Positions 1 through 12,500 of a stretch of DNA of 64,000 nucleotides are shown one piece after another. Made by a program: the position numbers and the translations under genes. The notes under the pieces are model-generated. The model did not search any database. It saw only the letters and a program-made list of their open reading frames with translations, and was not told the DNA's origin. The first letter of the stretch is position 1. Every line of letters starts with the position of its first letter. Origin of the DNA: Cinclus cinclus (Eukaryota; Chordata; Aves; Passeriformes; Cinclidae); contig NC_085048.1 of NCBI RefSeq assembly GCF_963662255.1, positions 98,654,729-98,718,728 on the forward strand, read 5' to 3'.

Positions 1-2202
1 AGAAAATTATATGTAGTGTTTATGAACGGAAACAGAAACATGACAGAAGCATGCCATTGTAAGGACCACAGATGTAAAATAGAAAAGAAGCAGTAGATAA
101 TTCCTACTAAAGGCTAAGGAAAAAAGAACAGTAATGAAAGGCAATTTTTTCTCCCTTTTAGCCTGCTGGCTAAAAAGTATCAGCTTGAATCGCCTCTAAA
201 ATCCAACCAAAATTATCATGATATATACTGTGCCATATTTAAGGGAAGCTGACTGAGCAAAATGTAGTATAATACATTCAAAACAATAAAATAAAATGAG
301 GCATACTATTATGAGAAGACAGAGGTTGAGGACCTGTGTATGGTAGACCATTTTTAGAGAGGTGCTTGCTATGTATTTGTGCCCTGAACATTTGAGGCTT
401 CTTATTCTTTCACTATCCACATTACCTGTTGAATTACACAAAATCATTGAACACAATTCACCTTACTCGCTTCAAATCTCAGTATGTTTATTTTACATGC
501 TCCTCATTTCCTTTTTTTTTTTTTTTTTTTCAAAGGATCTCAAGGTTAGAAAACTCTGCAGCTACGGATACAGTTTTACTTCAAAAGCGTAAGGCACAAG
601 TAGCATTTTCAAAGTGTCGTTCACAAAGGGATGCTGGATTTTGCAGGTTGTCCCTTCCCTGGCTGTTCGGTGAGATCACAGCGCTCTCTAGTGCTTTCAG
701 CTAGCACACGGAGAGAACTTGATCCACTTTTCCTTAAATAAGGCGACACACCAAAGACCCGACACAATCGGTTTGAAAAATATGTCGAATAAAACAGCTG
801 TGTTAATTATCAGCTCGCAACAGGGTTGTTTGTTTTGGGTTGTTTTTTTTTTTTTTTTTTTTTTCCCTGCCCATACCTGATTTAACTACTAGGAAAAGAG
901 CCACACATATTAAAGACATACACATATGCATAAGTAGTACTTGCCATCTTAAAAATGTCAAGTAACAAGCTGGATGTTTTTTCTACAGCATCAAAACCAA
1001 TGCTGAAATATTATACCGTTTCAATAAAAAATATATAATGTTTAAAAGAATGCAAACACGAGAAATGACATGGCACAAATTTAAAACGCTACTTTAGGAA
1101 TAGAGTGTTAAGCCATCCAAAAAGCTTTATCAGAAAGGCTAGGTTTTTAAGCAAAATAATCTCTTATTGAAGATTATGACATATCAGGATAGTTTTCACA
1201 GTCTTTCTTACAATCTTAATAGCACTTTCAAGTGAGGAAAACATGTAAAATATCACAAAATCCAGCATAATTACCAAGGTCAGCTCATTATCTGTGACTC
1301 AGAGGCAGTTAAAAGAAAATCTAGCAAGGAATAAGCTCTTGATGGAATATTAATATCTGCTTTGAACATCCTGGCTTTTGAAATATCCTATTTCTTTGAC
1401 TGTCACGAAATTTCAGTTTTCTTGCCAAAAGCCTTTTTAACAAATGGAAAAATGCATACTACCTTTCCACATGACCAGAACATATATTCTTTTGTCTGAT
1501 TAGGTAGTCATTATTTTAAAAGTATACCTATACATCCTTTCAATAAGGTATTTTCCTCAGATGCCAATTATTTTTTCAGAAACACATCCATTGAACTCAT
1601 TAATATCATTTATTTTAAATATAAATATATTTATAAAAAAATGGAATCTAGATGGATTATACTGTGTAGGTTTAGTGCTGTAAAACAAAGTTTACCTCAC
1701 TTGCAATTGAAATTATGATACATTACATATTTAGATGAGCATTTTATATTACTTATATAACCTATGTTCATGTAAAAGTCAAGCTTTTTACACAGGCATT
1801 GTAGACCTCATTTAGTCCCTCAACTATATTTTGGGTTATATGGGCCACTTTGTGTTATTAATTTCCTACTTTTCTTTGTTTGTTTGTTTGTTTTGTGGGG
1901 TTTTTTGTTTGGTTGGTTGGTTTTATTTGTTGTTATTTGTTTGGGTGTTTTGGTTTTTTGTTCTTTTTTATTCCAATGGGATCTTCACATGATTAAACTT
2001 GTACCTATCTGTGCAGAAGTACTAGTAAACTGGGAATGTCCAGTTAAGAAGATGTAACCTCTTGTGATCATATTGATTATTACAAAGTAAAAGGCTTCAT
2101 ACAATATTAAAAAATTATATCGTACTTTAGATCCATGATTTATTCTGTTTATTATTCTATAATGGTTCTCACTGTAGATAATGTAACAATAATTGTACTT
2201 AC
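1..2202 (-). other. NRXN1: NRXN1 intron 15 (partial)
   Basis: Intronic sequence downstream of exon 15 that runs off the left edge. It is AT-rich. It contains T runs at 512-530 and 843-864 and a T/G-rich stretch at about 1870-1972. A search for the next NRXN1 exon (LNS5 end) found nothing. Short open frames at 196-704 overlap T runs or lack any recognisable similarity and are not called. Confidence 0.9.
1870..1972. repeat. T/G-rich low-complexity tract
   Basis: The plus strand is almost only T and G, including four TTTG repeats and TTGG repeats. In the NRXN1 transcript this is A/C-rich, beginning about 230 nt after the exon 15 donor. Similar tracts recur through the window. Confidence 0.85.
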
Positions 2203-2393
2203 TTTTGAGATCTAAATTTCTGGCTCCTGCTGTGCTCTGTGTTGTGATTTTAGTGTCAATCTTTACAGTGTGTAGGTTGTTGGTATCCCTTGATATCATG
2301 ACATTATGCCACTGGTTGTCATTCAGAGGTTTATTGGAACTTCCCTTGATGAGGTTGGCACCATTTCCCAAGTCAAACACATAGTGTAAATAC
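2203..2393 (-). CDS. NRXN1: NRXN1 exon 15: middle of LNS5
   Basis: A 191-nt exon. One base finishes Gly, 63 codons run from [17 protein letters not shown] to [11 protein letters not shown], and one a is left that starts the next Ser codon. It supplies the central strands of LNS5, including [14 protein letters not shown], the family's usual NxxxWH turn. Acceptor is ttctcttttcccag and donor is aaa|agtaagtac read as a|gtaagtac; both are strong. ARNLDLK and [13 protein letters not shown] are the stretches that separate NRXN1 from NRXN3, which has AKNLDLK and SLKVDTKVVTQ. One substitution relative to memory is TTQSTAG for TTQITAG. The following exon, expected to begin DLYIGGVAKETY, is not found between here and base 1. 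Confidence 0.97.
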
Positions 2394-2925
2394 CTGGGAA
2401 AAGAGAAGAAATTGGAAAAGTTTCCTTTTTCTTTACATAGCAAGGAGGCAATAATTAATATGTCTAATATTTTCTATTTGCTTGTACTCCTCAGCAAAGC
2501 TGGCAAAACCAGAAGACAACAATGTATGCCAGATGGAGAAGCAACTGTCATTCCGAGAAATTGCCACTCATTTGGATGAGTTGAGGTGCAATCCCAAGTT
2601 TCTGGAAAGCAACGAGCACTCCATGTACCAAGACATGCATACATACGTAGAGAGAGAGAACAAGAGGGAGGTTATAATCTAGCACTTCTTTGTGGTAAGC
2701 ACGAGAGAAGTTATACCTATTATTTACTTTCATACATTTCAGGCATCTAGCTTCATCTGAAAGAAAGAGTCACAATAAAGCACATGAAGTTCAACATGAA
2801 GAAGCATTTATCGATCACATCTATCCAGTCAAAAAAGAGATCTGCATCCTAAACTTTCCCATGTATTCCTCCTGGACACACATTTCGAACGGACTGGTTT
2901 TGTCGTTACGCTAATCCATACATAC
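2394..2925 (-). other. NRXN1: NRXN1 intron 14 (532 bp)
   Basis: A short intron between exons 14 and 15, bounded by gtatgt and ttcccag. The transcript strand holds a TGCATG, the RBFOX binding hexamer, at about 2634-2640, roughly 290 nt after the donor. A 66-codon plus-strand frame (2482-2682) and an opposing frame (2548-2733) overlap here; neither resembles a known protein. Confidence 0.95.
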
Positions 2926-3307
2926 CCTTTTACTAATTCAACCACAATGAAATCATTTCCATCGCCACTGTTAAAAAGTATCAATCCATCCAGGGAGGTG
3001 GTTTTGAACTGGAAAAAAAGGTGCATAGATGTGTACGCTTGTAGCGTGGCCAGTGCAACATAACTTGCTTTTGTTTTAAAGGTTACAGGGTCTGCTATGA
3101 TGTTCCTGAACCCGAATCTTGCATTTAGCTCACAATAATCGATGTCTCCATTTTTACATAAGTCAATGTATGCCATGCCATTAAATGTGAGACTCTGTAG
3201 ATGCCCAATAAAATTAGAAGGCACAGAAGACAGGTAGCGCCGTTCTGTTATTATTCCTGTTTCTATGTTGTGGAATTCCAGTCGTGTGTGATCGCCAGCC
3301 ATTTGAC
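2926..3307 (-). CDS. NRXN1: NRXN1 exon 14: end of LNS4 and start of LNS5
   Basis: A 382-nt exon. Two bases complete Gly, 126 codons follow from [17 protein letters not shown] to [11 protein letters not shown], and two bases (gg) are left. It starts in phase 1 and ends in phase 2. Residues 1 to about 62 finish LNS4 ([20 protein letters not shown], then Cys50 and Cys58 near the domain end). From [15 protein letters not shown] on it is LNS5, with the strands [20 protein letters not shown] and [18 protein letters not shown]. Acceptor is gttgctgtttaaag and donor is aaagg|gtatgtatg. The codons are intact and the protein matches NRXN1 closely; KTKASY and LILFNSG differ from the remembered mammalian KTKSSY and LILYNSG. 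The intron to the next exon is only 532 bp, the shortest here. Confidence 0.97.
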
Positions 3308-5459
3308 CTTTAAACAGCAACAAGAAAACATGTATTAGTGTCTGAAATGGGAGGTCAAAGAGCACATCATGTGATTAAGTATCTGCATAATTTTCACATT
3401 TTTCAGAATGTTCAAGGTCAATTGTTGGCTCCAAAGGGAATTCTTCCAAATTCATCCTAATTACTGGTAAATCCAGGAGCCTTTCCAAAGCATTCAGTAC
3501 ACTTGCATGAGGCCAACAGAGAGATTTCTAAACTGAAACAGTTTACCAGAGTACATTAAACTGCTGACAAAATCTCTCACTTCAGTTACACTTAACCAGA
3601 TGTGGGGTTTTACTTGAAGCAAGTGCAATTACTTAACATGAGGATCATGAAGGCCAATCTCAGAGCTAAACCAACAGTATCAGAGTCTCATGAAAGAGAA
3701 ACAGAACAGCTTGGGGAATTTTATTCCATGTGTTTTTCTTCAATGATTTGACTGGTGGTAAGAAGGATTCCTGTTTCAGCTCTGTTAGGTACATTAATGC
3801 CAGCTCTGCTGCAAAGCCCTGTGTGACAAGGGTGGAGAGCTTCTTGAAAGCAACTGGCTTTGTACCATGGGGATAAACCATGGGAGAAGGGGCAGAACCC
3901 AAGAGATGGGCTGGGCAGAAAGCATGCAAGAAGGGTGCATGCCAGTGTTTTGTCATCCTGGAAACAACAAGGGACTTGCTCATGTCAGAAAGGTGGCCAA
4001 AAGCAAGCCCCAGAGCTGCCTTTGAGTTCTCTCTGTCATGCAAGGACCACTGCAGAGCAAGAAGCCTGAAACCTGCAGACTGTAAAGCTAATCTAGAGGA
4101 AAGGATCAGAACTGGTAGACTTCACTGCATACAGGTCAGGTAAGTTTCTAAGCTAGTTATTAAATAGCTTACCCAGCACATCAAAATTGTGTTCACTGAG
4201 GAGTTCCTTTTTCTGACAGACTGTCCAATTTTTTCCATGCTTATTTTAAAGAAGTAGGGCAGTATTTTCACAGAGCTGATTCATGGTCACATTGTGTGGA
4301 AAAACAGCTTCTTATTACTAATGAATTTCACCACTTAATGTGCCTTTTGCAAACCATGGCCTAGATTCCCCAATTCCTTAGTTGTTTCCTGTCTCCCAAT
4401 GGAGTACAGAGAAGGTGAAGAGCAGACCTAGCCAGGCTGGACTAAATACTGGCACAAAACTGCTCTAATATGAGTTTCCATAGTAGCAGATATGTTGATA
4501 AGCCAAGTTCCCTCTGTCCATCCCCAAATATACAATTCCAAAAGAGAGTATGAGCACTCCCCCAGGCTGGACTTGTCAGAAGTGGTGCACAAATCCTGGA
4601 GGAGGCTGACACAGCTGTACCTTTGTAGGTGTCATAAGCAAGTGTCTGTGGATATGTGTGTGACAGGAAAAAGGCAAGGGAAAGAGAACTGTCGATATCT
4701 GGGATTTGCTCAGGTAGATGAATTCTGATGAATTAACAAGAAGGCTAAGTCACAGCACTGAGATACGAGTACAGCCATCAGTGAAGCCACAGGGAAAACA
4801 GCTCTGTAAGTTTTAATACCATTCAGGCACAAAAAATTGCTCTAATAATTTATGATAAATATTTACAAGTAGCTTACTTAGCTTTGGGTTGTGTTCTGTA
4901 GGAGAACTTGTCATCCAACAACACCACCACCTGTGATCTGCACTCATGGGGGTGAGCACAGCAAGAGGCACCTTAAACCCCAGGGACAGTCTTCTTGATG
5001 GTCTTGTTTCTAAACTTCAGTTCTGAAGATACCACTTTCCCTGAATATATTAAGCAAAAGTGTGTTCTCCCATGCAGTAATGAGTCAGGGAGCTGTCTTG
5101 AAAAATGTCAAATGTGTAATTTTTGCTGGGACAAGAGCTATATATTACATCACAGCCAAAGAGCTGAGGATCAGCTTTCAGAGAGGAACATTATACATTC
5201 TAATCTTCTATCTCTTCAGATGGCATTCCAATAATGTCATGGCAAAAATCCACCAAACTTTGGCCTGTAGCACAATATCCCCAGTACATCAAATGTATTT
5301 ATTTCTTGAGCATAGTAATAAAAACGTTCCAGAATCTGGGCTCACATCCCAAATATTCCTGCAACATTTCAGTTCTATCAACATGCAAACAGGACTTGAG
5401 ATTTCACATAATGCTCCACAGGATTTGTAAATGCAGTAATGAAATAAAAAAAAAAATAG

Positions 5460-5553
5460 TTTGTGTTTACAAGGTTGGGTGTTTGGGGATTTGGGTTTTC
5501 GTTTGTGTGTTTTTGTCTGGTTTTGGTTGTTTTCTGTTTTTTTTTTTTTTTTT
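5460..5553. repeat. T/G-rich tract ending in a 17-T run
   Basis: A low-complexity stretch of TTTG, TTGG and GTGTGT words ending in T17. It accounts for the open frames reported by translation here, which are rich in Phe, Val, Cys and Gly. Confidence 0.8.
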
Positions 5554-7689
5554 CTTAAACTTTGTCAGGTTTGTGGAAAACCTTTATACAAAAGGACAGT
5601 TGAAATTCTGTTGATAACCATAAGCTATTATGTTATCCAAATTTAGTCACCTTCCAATCACTTTTATTTTCTGTACAGTCTTAGAAAATAAGGCTCATCA
5701 GGGCTGAAAGTATTTAAACTCTTCTATGATGAGTAACTTCTTCAAAATCACCTTCATGGATTCCAATGCAAGCTAGTTATGTCTCTGAATTATATTATGT
5801 ATCCATGCACATATTATGCATTTGTCAAAGAGAACCAAGCACAACTCACGGATGAACAAGTGGTATTTTATAATCTGTAAAACTTGGAAAGTCAGGCTGA
5901 ATTATATAACGGACTTTCGTCCAGTTTAAGCTTTGTGCATCCTATGTGGTTTCTTTCATGTACAGCACAGGAAATGGAATATAAAAAGGGAAAACAATGT
6001 GTGGTGAGAAAGCTGGATTGTTTAGTAGGAAGTCAGTTTACTTCTTTATTCACCTCATAAAACTATAATAACCACATGAACAATTAAGGGGTTGTATTTT
6101 AACCAAATTTCTGATTGTTGGGACATCTGAAGAAAAGTTCTAAGCAGTTTGGAACAACCACACTATAATCTCATATGGCAACCCTTTCCATATCCTTTCA
6201 GGAAACTCAAAGCTACTACACATTAAATTCTATTACACACATTTGAAATTTGAAATTGTAAAGGCTCTTAAAATACCTAATCTTGAAAAAAACCCAAAAC
6301 AAGCTAAAAACTCCACATCCCCCCCACCAAAAAAAAAAAAAAAAATCTCACCACTTACACAACAATAAAGATTTTCTTTGCAAGAAATGTGACATTCATG
6401 GAACTAAGAGCAGATTACCTATATTTAAAGTTCCCTCTGCTCCTTCTCATACAACAAATTTCTCTTCACTGGTGAAGGAGGCCACAGATCGGCCATGCAG
6501 ATTCCTACAGGGAGTTTAGGAAGCTTAGGTTGTCTTTTTCCCTCCAAAAATTTGTATGATTTTCTCCTTTTGGATTAATGACATTAAACATCTGTGGATT
6601 ATGCAAATGCAGACAACTTCCACCTTGAAAAACTGAAAGGGAATGCAAATCAACTGGCCATTTTTGGATGTAGATACTGGGTTGAGGAAAGAATATCTGT
6701 ATTGAACTAGAAAGCTGCACTCAGCTTATGCAACCTGCGTTATTTGTAAATTGGAAGTCTGGGAATTGTGCATTTGGATCTTGCACTGGATTTTAATCTA
6801 AACAATTTTCTCTATATTAGTGTCTGCCTTCAATGACAGCTGAAGCAGCACGATTATAATATTTTGTAGTATACTTCTTCCAATACTATAAATCTATTAT
6901 CAAAAAGAAAATAAATTATTTAGGCCATCTACATTCTTGGAAAAATGATCCTAGGCATCATAACATAAACAGACTTCAGCTCTAGAAAATATATTTGTAA
7001 TTTCTGATTCTAGAAAATATGTTCTTGCAACAATATAAATTATTTTTCTACCAGTGATACTACCCTCAGTGTTCTGCCATGGTGAAAATGGACTATTAAA
7101 GAAGCTACCCTGATCTTTAAAATAAACCCCAAAACATTCGTTACCATTTAAACAAAGCTTAGAACCAATGATAAAAACTGTTGAATGCCACACAAAACCA
7201 AAGGATAATTCTAAATAGCTAACAAAAAAAAATTCAGGCCCATTCTGCTGTGCAAGAAAATGAAGCCAAAAGCCAGATCAGTTGCTATTTACAACATACA
7301 TGTAAGCACTGTCCTATACAGGGCAAAATCAATGTGTTCTCTATTAACATTTCTGATAATTCAAACCATAGTAACATATCCTTCAAATGTTTATTAAATT
7401 CTTCCTTCCAGCAGTGGCTTAGAGTTTAGCCCTAACAATGTGTTGCCAAAAAGCATCTTGCTTGCCTTCTCATTAGTGATGTATCATATCACTTCTCTTC
7501 AATCATTGTATAAAAACATTCTTTTAAGTCAGCATGAAGGTTTTCATTAATTTCAATAGCGACCTTAGAGCAACATTAATATTAAGAGTAATAACACTTT
7601 TCTTGTACCAGCATTCCAAGATGCATAATGTGAATTTTGAATCTTACCCAAGAAAAGGGGAAAAAAGCATTTGTTTCTCTCAGATAAAG

Positions 7690-7800
7690 TAATTTTACTT
7701 CTGGGTGGGTTTTTCTTTGGGATTTTTTTTTTGTTGTTGTTGTTTCTTTGGTTGTTTATTTGGTTGTCATTTTGGTGTGTGTATTTTTTTTTTTTTTTGT
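7690..7800. repeat. T/G-rich tract just downstream of exon 13
   Basis: The plus strand is T with G and includes GTTGTTGTTG and GTGTGTGTA followed by a T run. Read as transcript it is an A/C-rich element (ACACACACC) beginning about 48 nt after the exon 13 donor. Confidence 0.85.
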
Positions 7801-7804
7801 GTTT

Positions 7805-7810
7805 CCCCCC
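7805..7810 (-). promoter_or_regulatory. G6 run 38 nt after the exon 13 donor
   Basis: Six C on the plus strand give GGGGGG in the pre-mRNA, close behind the weak donor cag|gtaccg. Short G runs at this position are known to act as intronic splicing enhancers bound by hnRNP H/F. That it does so here is inference. Confidence 0.35.
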
Positions 7811-7847
7811 AACAACATGGAATCATGGAATCACAATGCCACGGTAC

Positions 7848-7970
7848 CTGTCACAGCCTGCTGGTCATCCACCATTAACTTTAAACCTTTTCCTCGCCGC
7901 ACCACACGCACTGTGTGCCACTCATTATCATTGAGGTTATAGCCAGCAAAAAGGGTTTCTGGGCCTTTGC
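7848..7970 (-). CDS. NRXN1: NRXN1 exon 13: middle of LNS4
   Basis: A 123-nt, phase 1-1 exon. Two bases finish the split codon, then 40 codons run from [20 protein letters not shown] to [10 protein letters not shown], leaving g. [14 protein letters not shown] is the characteristic LNS strand-loop-strand after the Ca-site region. Relative to the mammalian protein as remembered, the stretch reads [15 protein letters not shown] instead of GKSLKLTVDDQQAMT, a small cluster of changes in an otherwise near-invariant protein. The acceptor is gcatgtcctacag, with a poor pyrimidine tract (purines interrupt it). The donor is cag|gtaccg, lacking A/G at +3/+4 and G at +5, so both splice sites look weak. A run of six G lies about 38 nt downstream of the donor. 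On the plus strand a chance reading frame (7671-7934) overlaps it and is not a gene. Confidence 0.95.
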
Positions 7971-8574
7971 CTGTAGGACATGCCAAACAGTCATTATGCA
8001 ATCTTTAAAGCAGTTTACATGTGAACCTCACAGAGAAAGAGAGAAACAGAGAGACTGGCTGGGCAAATGTTAAAACTCACCAAAAGTCATATCAAGCAAG
8101 AAAATTACCAAGTATAAACAGAATATAGAGCTACTATATACTGTACACTATAGAACTACTACATTAAAATTCTAATGTCTATTTAACTATGTAAACACTT
8201 TGTATATCCACCAGGTTTTCATAAATAGGCACAGTCAACATGGATTTAATTATTCACTTTTCAATCTTATCAAGGTCTTTAAGAAAAGGGATTACTGAGC
8301 CAAAAGAACTACAAGTATGGATTTACAAGACTGGATTTTTGCTCCTTTATTAAAAATAATTAGGTGGAAAATAAAAAGTGGTAAATGTGCGTGCATGAGT
8401 GTTATATTTTTCTTAATCTATGTCCACTTCTCTGTTTGTTTAACTTCTGTTTATTAGGATTTCTCAGAACATAATCTATTACCTGATCTAGATGACTTGC
8501 TACTATTCAGATCCAGTACCTTCTGCTGTTAGAAGATCTTCAAACCATATTTTCCTTTTTCATTTAATGGATAA

Positions 8575-8620
8575 GGTTTGTTTTTTTTTTTGGTTTTGTT
8601 TTGTTTTGTTTTGTTTTTTT
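8575..8620. repeat. T-rich (TTTTG)n tract
   Basis: A run of T followed by four GTTTT units and another T run on the plus strand. Simple sequence. Confidence 0.85.
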
Positions 8621-9036
8621 AAATCTGCTATTTTTGTCAGCAGTACAGCAAACACTTTTGATAAAAATTCTGTATATAGCACAATGTACTCATGATAACC
8701 AAACTATCCACAAACCTAGGAAAAATAATACCTTTAATGCCCAGGAAAAGATTTCTCATAAGCAAAGGATTATGGAAATTGTTCTGTTCACTGTTAACCA
8801 AGAAGTGAAAGAGAGAAAGAAAAACCCTGACTTTGTACTGCCACGGATATGAATAGATGATAGACCAAGTGCTGAACCAGTTGATCAAAACTCACGTGGT
8901 TACTGTCCGAAAGGCAAAGCTAATCTGCAATATACACATTGCATTCTTGCAAAACAGAGACCTCCCTGGCCTGTTTTTTAGTTCCTGTGGCAGAATAAAT
9001 GCAGCTGATAACTAAAAGTTGTCAATTAAATGCTGG

Positions 9037-9530
9037 ACTCCTCTGTTCAAGAGAAACACAGAGCTCCTGGAGCTGGTCCAGAGGAGGGCTACAGAGATGA
9101 TCAAGGGACAGGAACATATCTCTGATGAGGAAAGGATGAAGGACTGGACCTGTTCATCCTGGAGAAGAGACACTGAGAGGGAACTTCATCAAGGTCTGTA
9201 AGTGTCTGCAGGGAGGGGTCAGAGCATGGACCAGGCTCTGCTTGGCAGTGCTGGGCAATGGCACAAGAGGAAATGGGCAGGAACTGAGGCTCAGGAAGTT
9301 TCACCTGAACATCAGGAAGAGGTTCCTTACTGTGCAGGTGGCAAAGCACTGGAGGAGGTCACCCAGATAGTCTGTGTATATCCCCCCTCCCTGGGGATAT
9401 TCAAGAACCATCTGGACACATTCCTGTGCCATGTGCTCTGGGATGAAACTGCTTGAGCAGGGAGGTTGGGGGAGGTTGAGCAGATGCCCCACTGTGGTTC
9501 TTTCCAACCTGACCCATCCTGTGATTCTGT
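9037..9530 (+). mobile_element. CR1 LINE fragment, 3' end
   Basis: A 5'-truncated CR1 non-LTR retrotransposon in the plus direction, antisense to NRXN1. The decayed end of ORF2 is readable as LLELVQRRATEMIKG with frame breaks. It is followed by CR1-typical text: CACCTGAACATCAGGAAGAG, a stretch around 9386-9425 equivalent to the conserved 'EIFKxxLD' region, and the 3' end at 9503-9530 finishing CCTGTGATTCTGT. Ending in an ATTCTRTG-like octamer instead of poly(A) is the CR1 hallmark. There is a deletion near 9126-9155 relative to usual copies. No intact protein remains. Confidence 0.9.
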
Positions 9531-12500
9531 AAAAGAGACACATTATAAAATAACCTTTGACATGGAAACATTAGGGTTACCCTGAGTCAGTCCATTACCT
9601 GCACTGTGCCCTTCCAGGTGACTCTATCCCATGTGTTAGTCTTGCACTGAAAAGGACATGCAACTAGCTCTGAAACTTTTCCACTTTTCTCTTGGGATTC
9701 TTTTCCATCCAGCACAGGTTAACTGTAATGAGTGAGATTTGATAAAATCAAAGCCTAAAATCAAAGCCTCTCTGACTTCAGAACTGCACAGAAGGAAAAG
9801 GACACTAAGAGGCTGATGTAGCTGTTCAGCATATTGGACAGTTTTCATCTCAGATGTTTTCCGTCTTCTGTCAGCATTTTTTAAATTGCTGCTGGTTTTT
9901 TGCCCTGCTTTTACATGCAACCTTTGCTATTTTGGGCATGACAAGGGATCTACAGGAACAAAAACGCAAAGCAAAGGCAGCGAGAGTCTCATAACACTGT
10001 TTCTCTGTGACTCTGTATTGACTCCAAGCTAGGAAATGTGTTTGAACCCAGCAGAAGCAGATGACTTGGGTCAACTACCTGAATCATTCTGTTCCTTAAA
10101 TGTTTGCTTTCTTTGACAGGAGGAATACCAGTTTTGCATAAAGCTTAAGTGAATAATATTCTCTTTGAATGCGCTGGTATAGGTGCAGTGACTAAAACTT
10201 TAAGCCATTTCTTTTAGACACTTCAATTTCTATCAATTTCTACCTAGATTTGGAGACAACAGGTGGATTTATAAAAAATGCTGAAATAATATGACCAAAA
10301 TCCTAGTGAGAGTCAATAGGCCTGCCTAGGCACCATTTAATATTATGGTAAACATATTCATACTTATTTGTTAGTCCAACCTCCTTTTATTAAAATTTTT
10401 ATAGTAGTTGAACCACTTAGTCTCCATTATCTCTCTTCAGATCTCTAAAAGACCTAAAAGCATATGCATTTTTAATTTACTCTCACATTAACCACCCTCT
10501 GTAGTGTTTCTTTTGTGTAAATGTGCCTCAGTGTGTACTAACATCAAATCCAACTTGGCTGCTCACATTCACAGGCAAATCTATCTATTCTTTTTTAATG
10601 GCTGGGGGAGTTGTAAACTCTTCCCATTGTAAAATTAAATGTGTGTTTCCTTCGTATCAGTTTATTTTCCTTGCAAGAGTACTCTGAGTAAAAAAATCAG
10701 GTCAGAACTCCATGTAAGCTGACTGTTCCCACTGCACGCAATCCAAAAGAGGATTAAGGAGACCCCTGGTGAAAGGGCTTTCAAAAGATCAAGCCTTGGT
10801 ATGACACACCATGGGAGCAGTGCACTGAAAAGAGTCCTGGCCTTGGAGAAACTACCCACTTGCATGGAAAAGAAACCTTTCTTTCCTGGGGTGGATCTCT
10901 AACAGAGGCCTTTTGATTTCTCAGAGAGGGTACAAGAAACTACAAAATAGCAAGGTCCAGTGCCCAGGGATTGTGTATCTACCTGTCTCATCATGCTGCC
11001 TCTCTGCAAAGTAGAATAGCATTCCATGGCAGCTGAGGAGGGAGACAAGGAAGGATGGATGCTCACCATTCCAGTGCTAATGCAGTGCTTGGGCTTCTTC
11101 CTGGCCAAGGACACACTTTCACACATAAAAAGCAGCAGCTGTTTGTGAGCTGAGTATTTAGGAGAAAACTGTCTAAATACTTAAACACAAAAACATGTAG
11201 GAACCCCTTGGTACCACGAGACTACTAGAAATGTAGAAGAAAACTGTTAACATACCTTGTTAAATGGCACTGGTCAACCTGAAACATAGTTCATAATAGT
11301 ACTTTCCTCACTGACTTTCAAATATATTGATCTGAAATTAATTTAAACATCATATTGAGATCATAATGATACAGAGTCTTCTTATAGCCTGGTTATAGTT
11401 TTTACGATGAATCTACTATAAATTCATATCTACTAAATCATTTTCTTGCCAGTCTTATTCTGACTTTACACTGAACTGACTCCATTTAAATCACACCAGC
11501 AGAAAGTGCTCCTAAGTAAGTGCATTTAAATAAGATTTGGCATACTGCCACCTTTTTTTTTTTTTTTTGTCAAAAAGCAAAGGGTTTTCTGGACTTTAAA
11601 AAATTTTGTTCTATATCTCCCACAAGAAGAAAAGCAAGAGCCCCAGTTAAAAGAATATACATTCACACACACATATATATAATTTTGTTTTCTTTTACGT
11701 GGACTGATACAATTTTTCCAATCTTACGTCTCTCCACTCCTATTTTCCATACTGTCCTTCCCCTGGAACTCATCTGTTCTAGACAGGACATAGTTATTTT
11801 TCTTCACACACCCAGCTAGCACTGACTCACTTTCTGATTCTCTCAGATACTAAAACCTTAATCATAAACCTTTTCTTTCTGAGACAAGATGCAAACTGGA
11901 AAAAACACACCCACTAAGTATCTCCTCTTGCCTAAGTATTAAATTAATTATCGATGTCTATGTTCAGCTCTTTTCCTATTTTTACAGGCTTAAATAACTA
12001 TCATATTTTATGCATCCTTAGAGAAAATGGATAGTACCAAATAAAAGAAGGACTAGCACTTTTATGGCTACCACAGTTTGTTCAGAGTCCATCATGCCAG
12101 TAAAATTTCCACATCCATTTAAAGACAGGTAATTGCTTGTACAAACACCTCTTTACAAAGCAAAATGCAGACCGTGCAGTCAGTTGATATAGGTACAAAT
12201 CTTGATGGTGCAATTCATTATGAGCTAGGACATACAAAGCCCCAAACATTCCAGTTAAATGTTTACTTTGGCATCCAAAGCTGAGCTTACTTTGTTGTCA
12301 GCACCTCAGATAGAACTTAACAGCCCTTTCAAAATAAAAGGAAAAAAGTATGAATCTCCCAAAGAAAAAAAGATTGCATTTCCAGAGCACCGAATATTCT
12401 AAATGTTCTCTAGAGATTCCTATTCTTTTCACTACCTTATGAGGAGCTCATTCAGTCTAATTCAAGTGCTGACAGTTTGCTGAATTCCAACGAGTCAGTC

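Larger units (their letters stand above)
3308..7847 (-). other. NRXN1: NRXN1 intron 13 (4.5 kb)
   Basis: Intron between exons 13 and 14. It is mostly AT-rich unique sequence. Segment 3780-4140 has higher GC and is open in several frames on both strands, but was not recognised. Simple tracts are T at 5537-5553 in a T/G-rich stretch (5460-5553), A at 6329-6345, and T/G-rich sequence at 7690-7800 directly beside exon 13. Confidence 0.93.

Noticed and set aside
2482..2682. 66-codon plus-strand frame in intron 14
   Set aside because: It has a protein-like look but no recognisable domain, lies antisense inside a short intron, and the opposite strand is also open.
3780..4140. Moderately GC-rich segment open in several frames, considered as a possible exon or retrocopy
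   Set aside because: No protein similarity, no poly(A), no target duplication, and no splice signals consistent with NRXN1 phases.
7671..7934. Plus-strand frames over exon 13
   Set aside because: They are shadows of the T/G tract and of the minus-strand NRXN1 exon.
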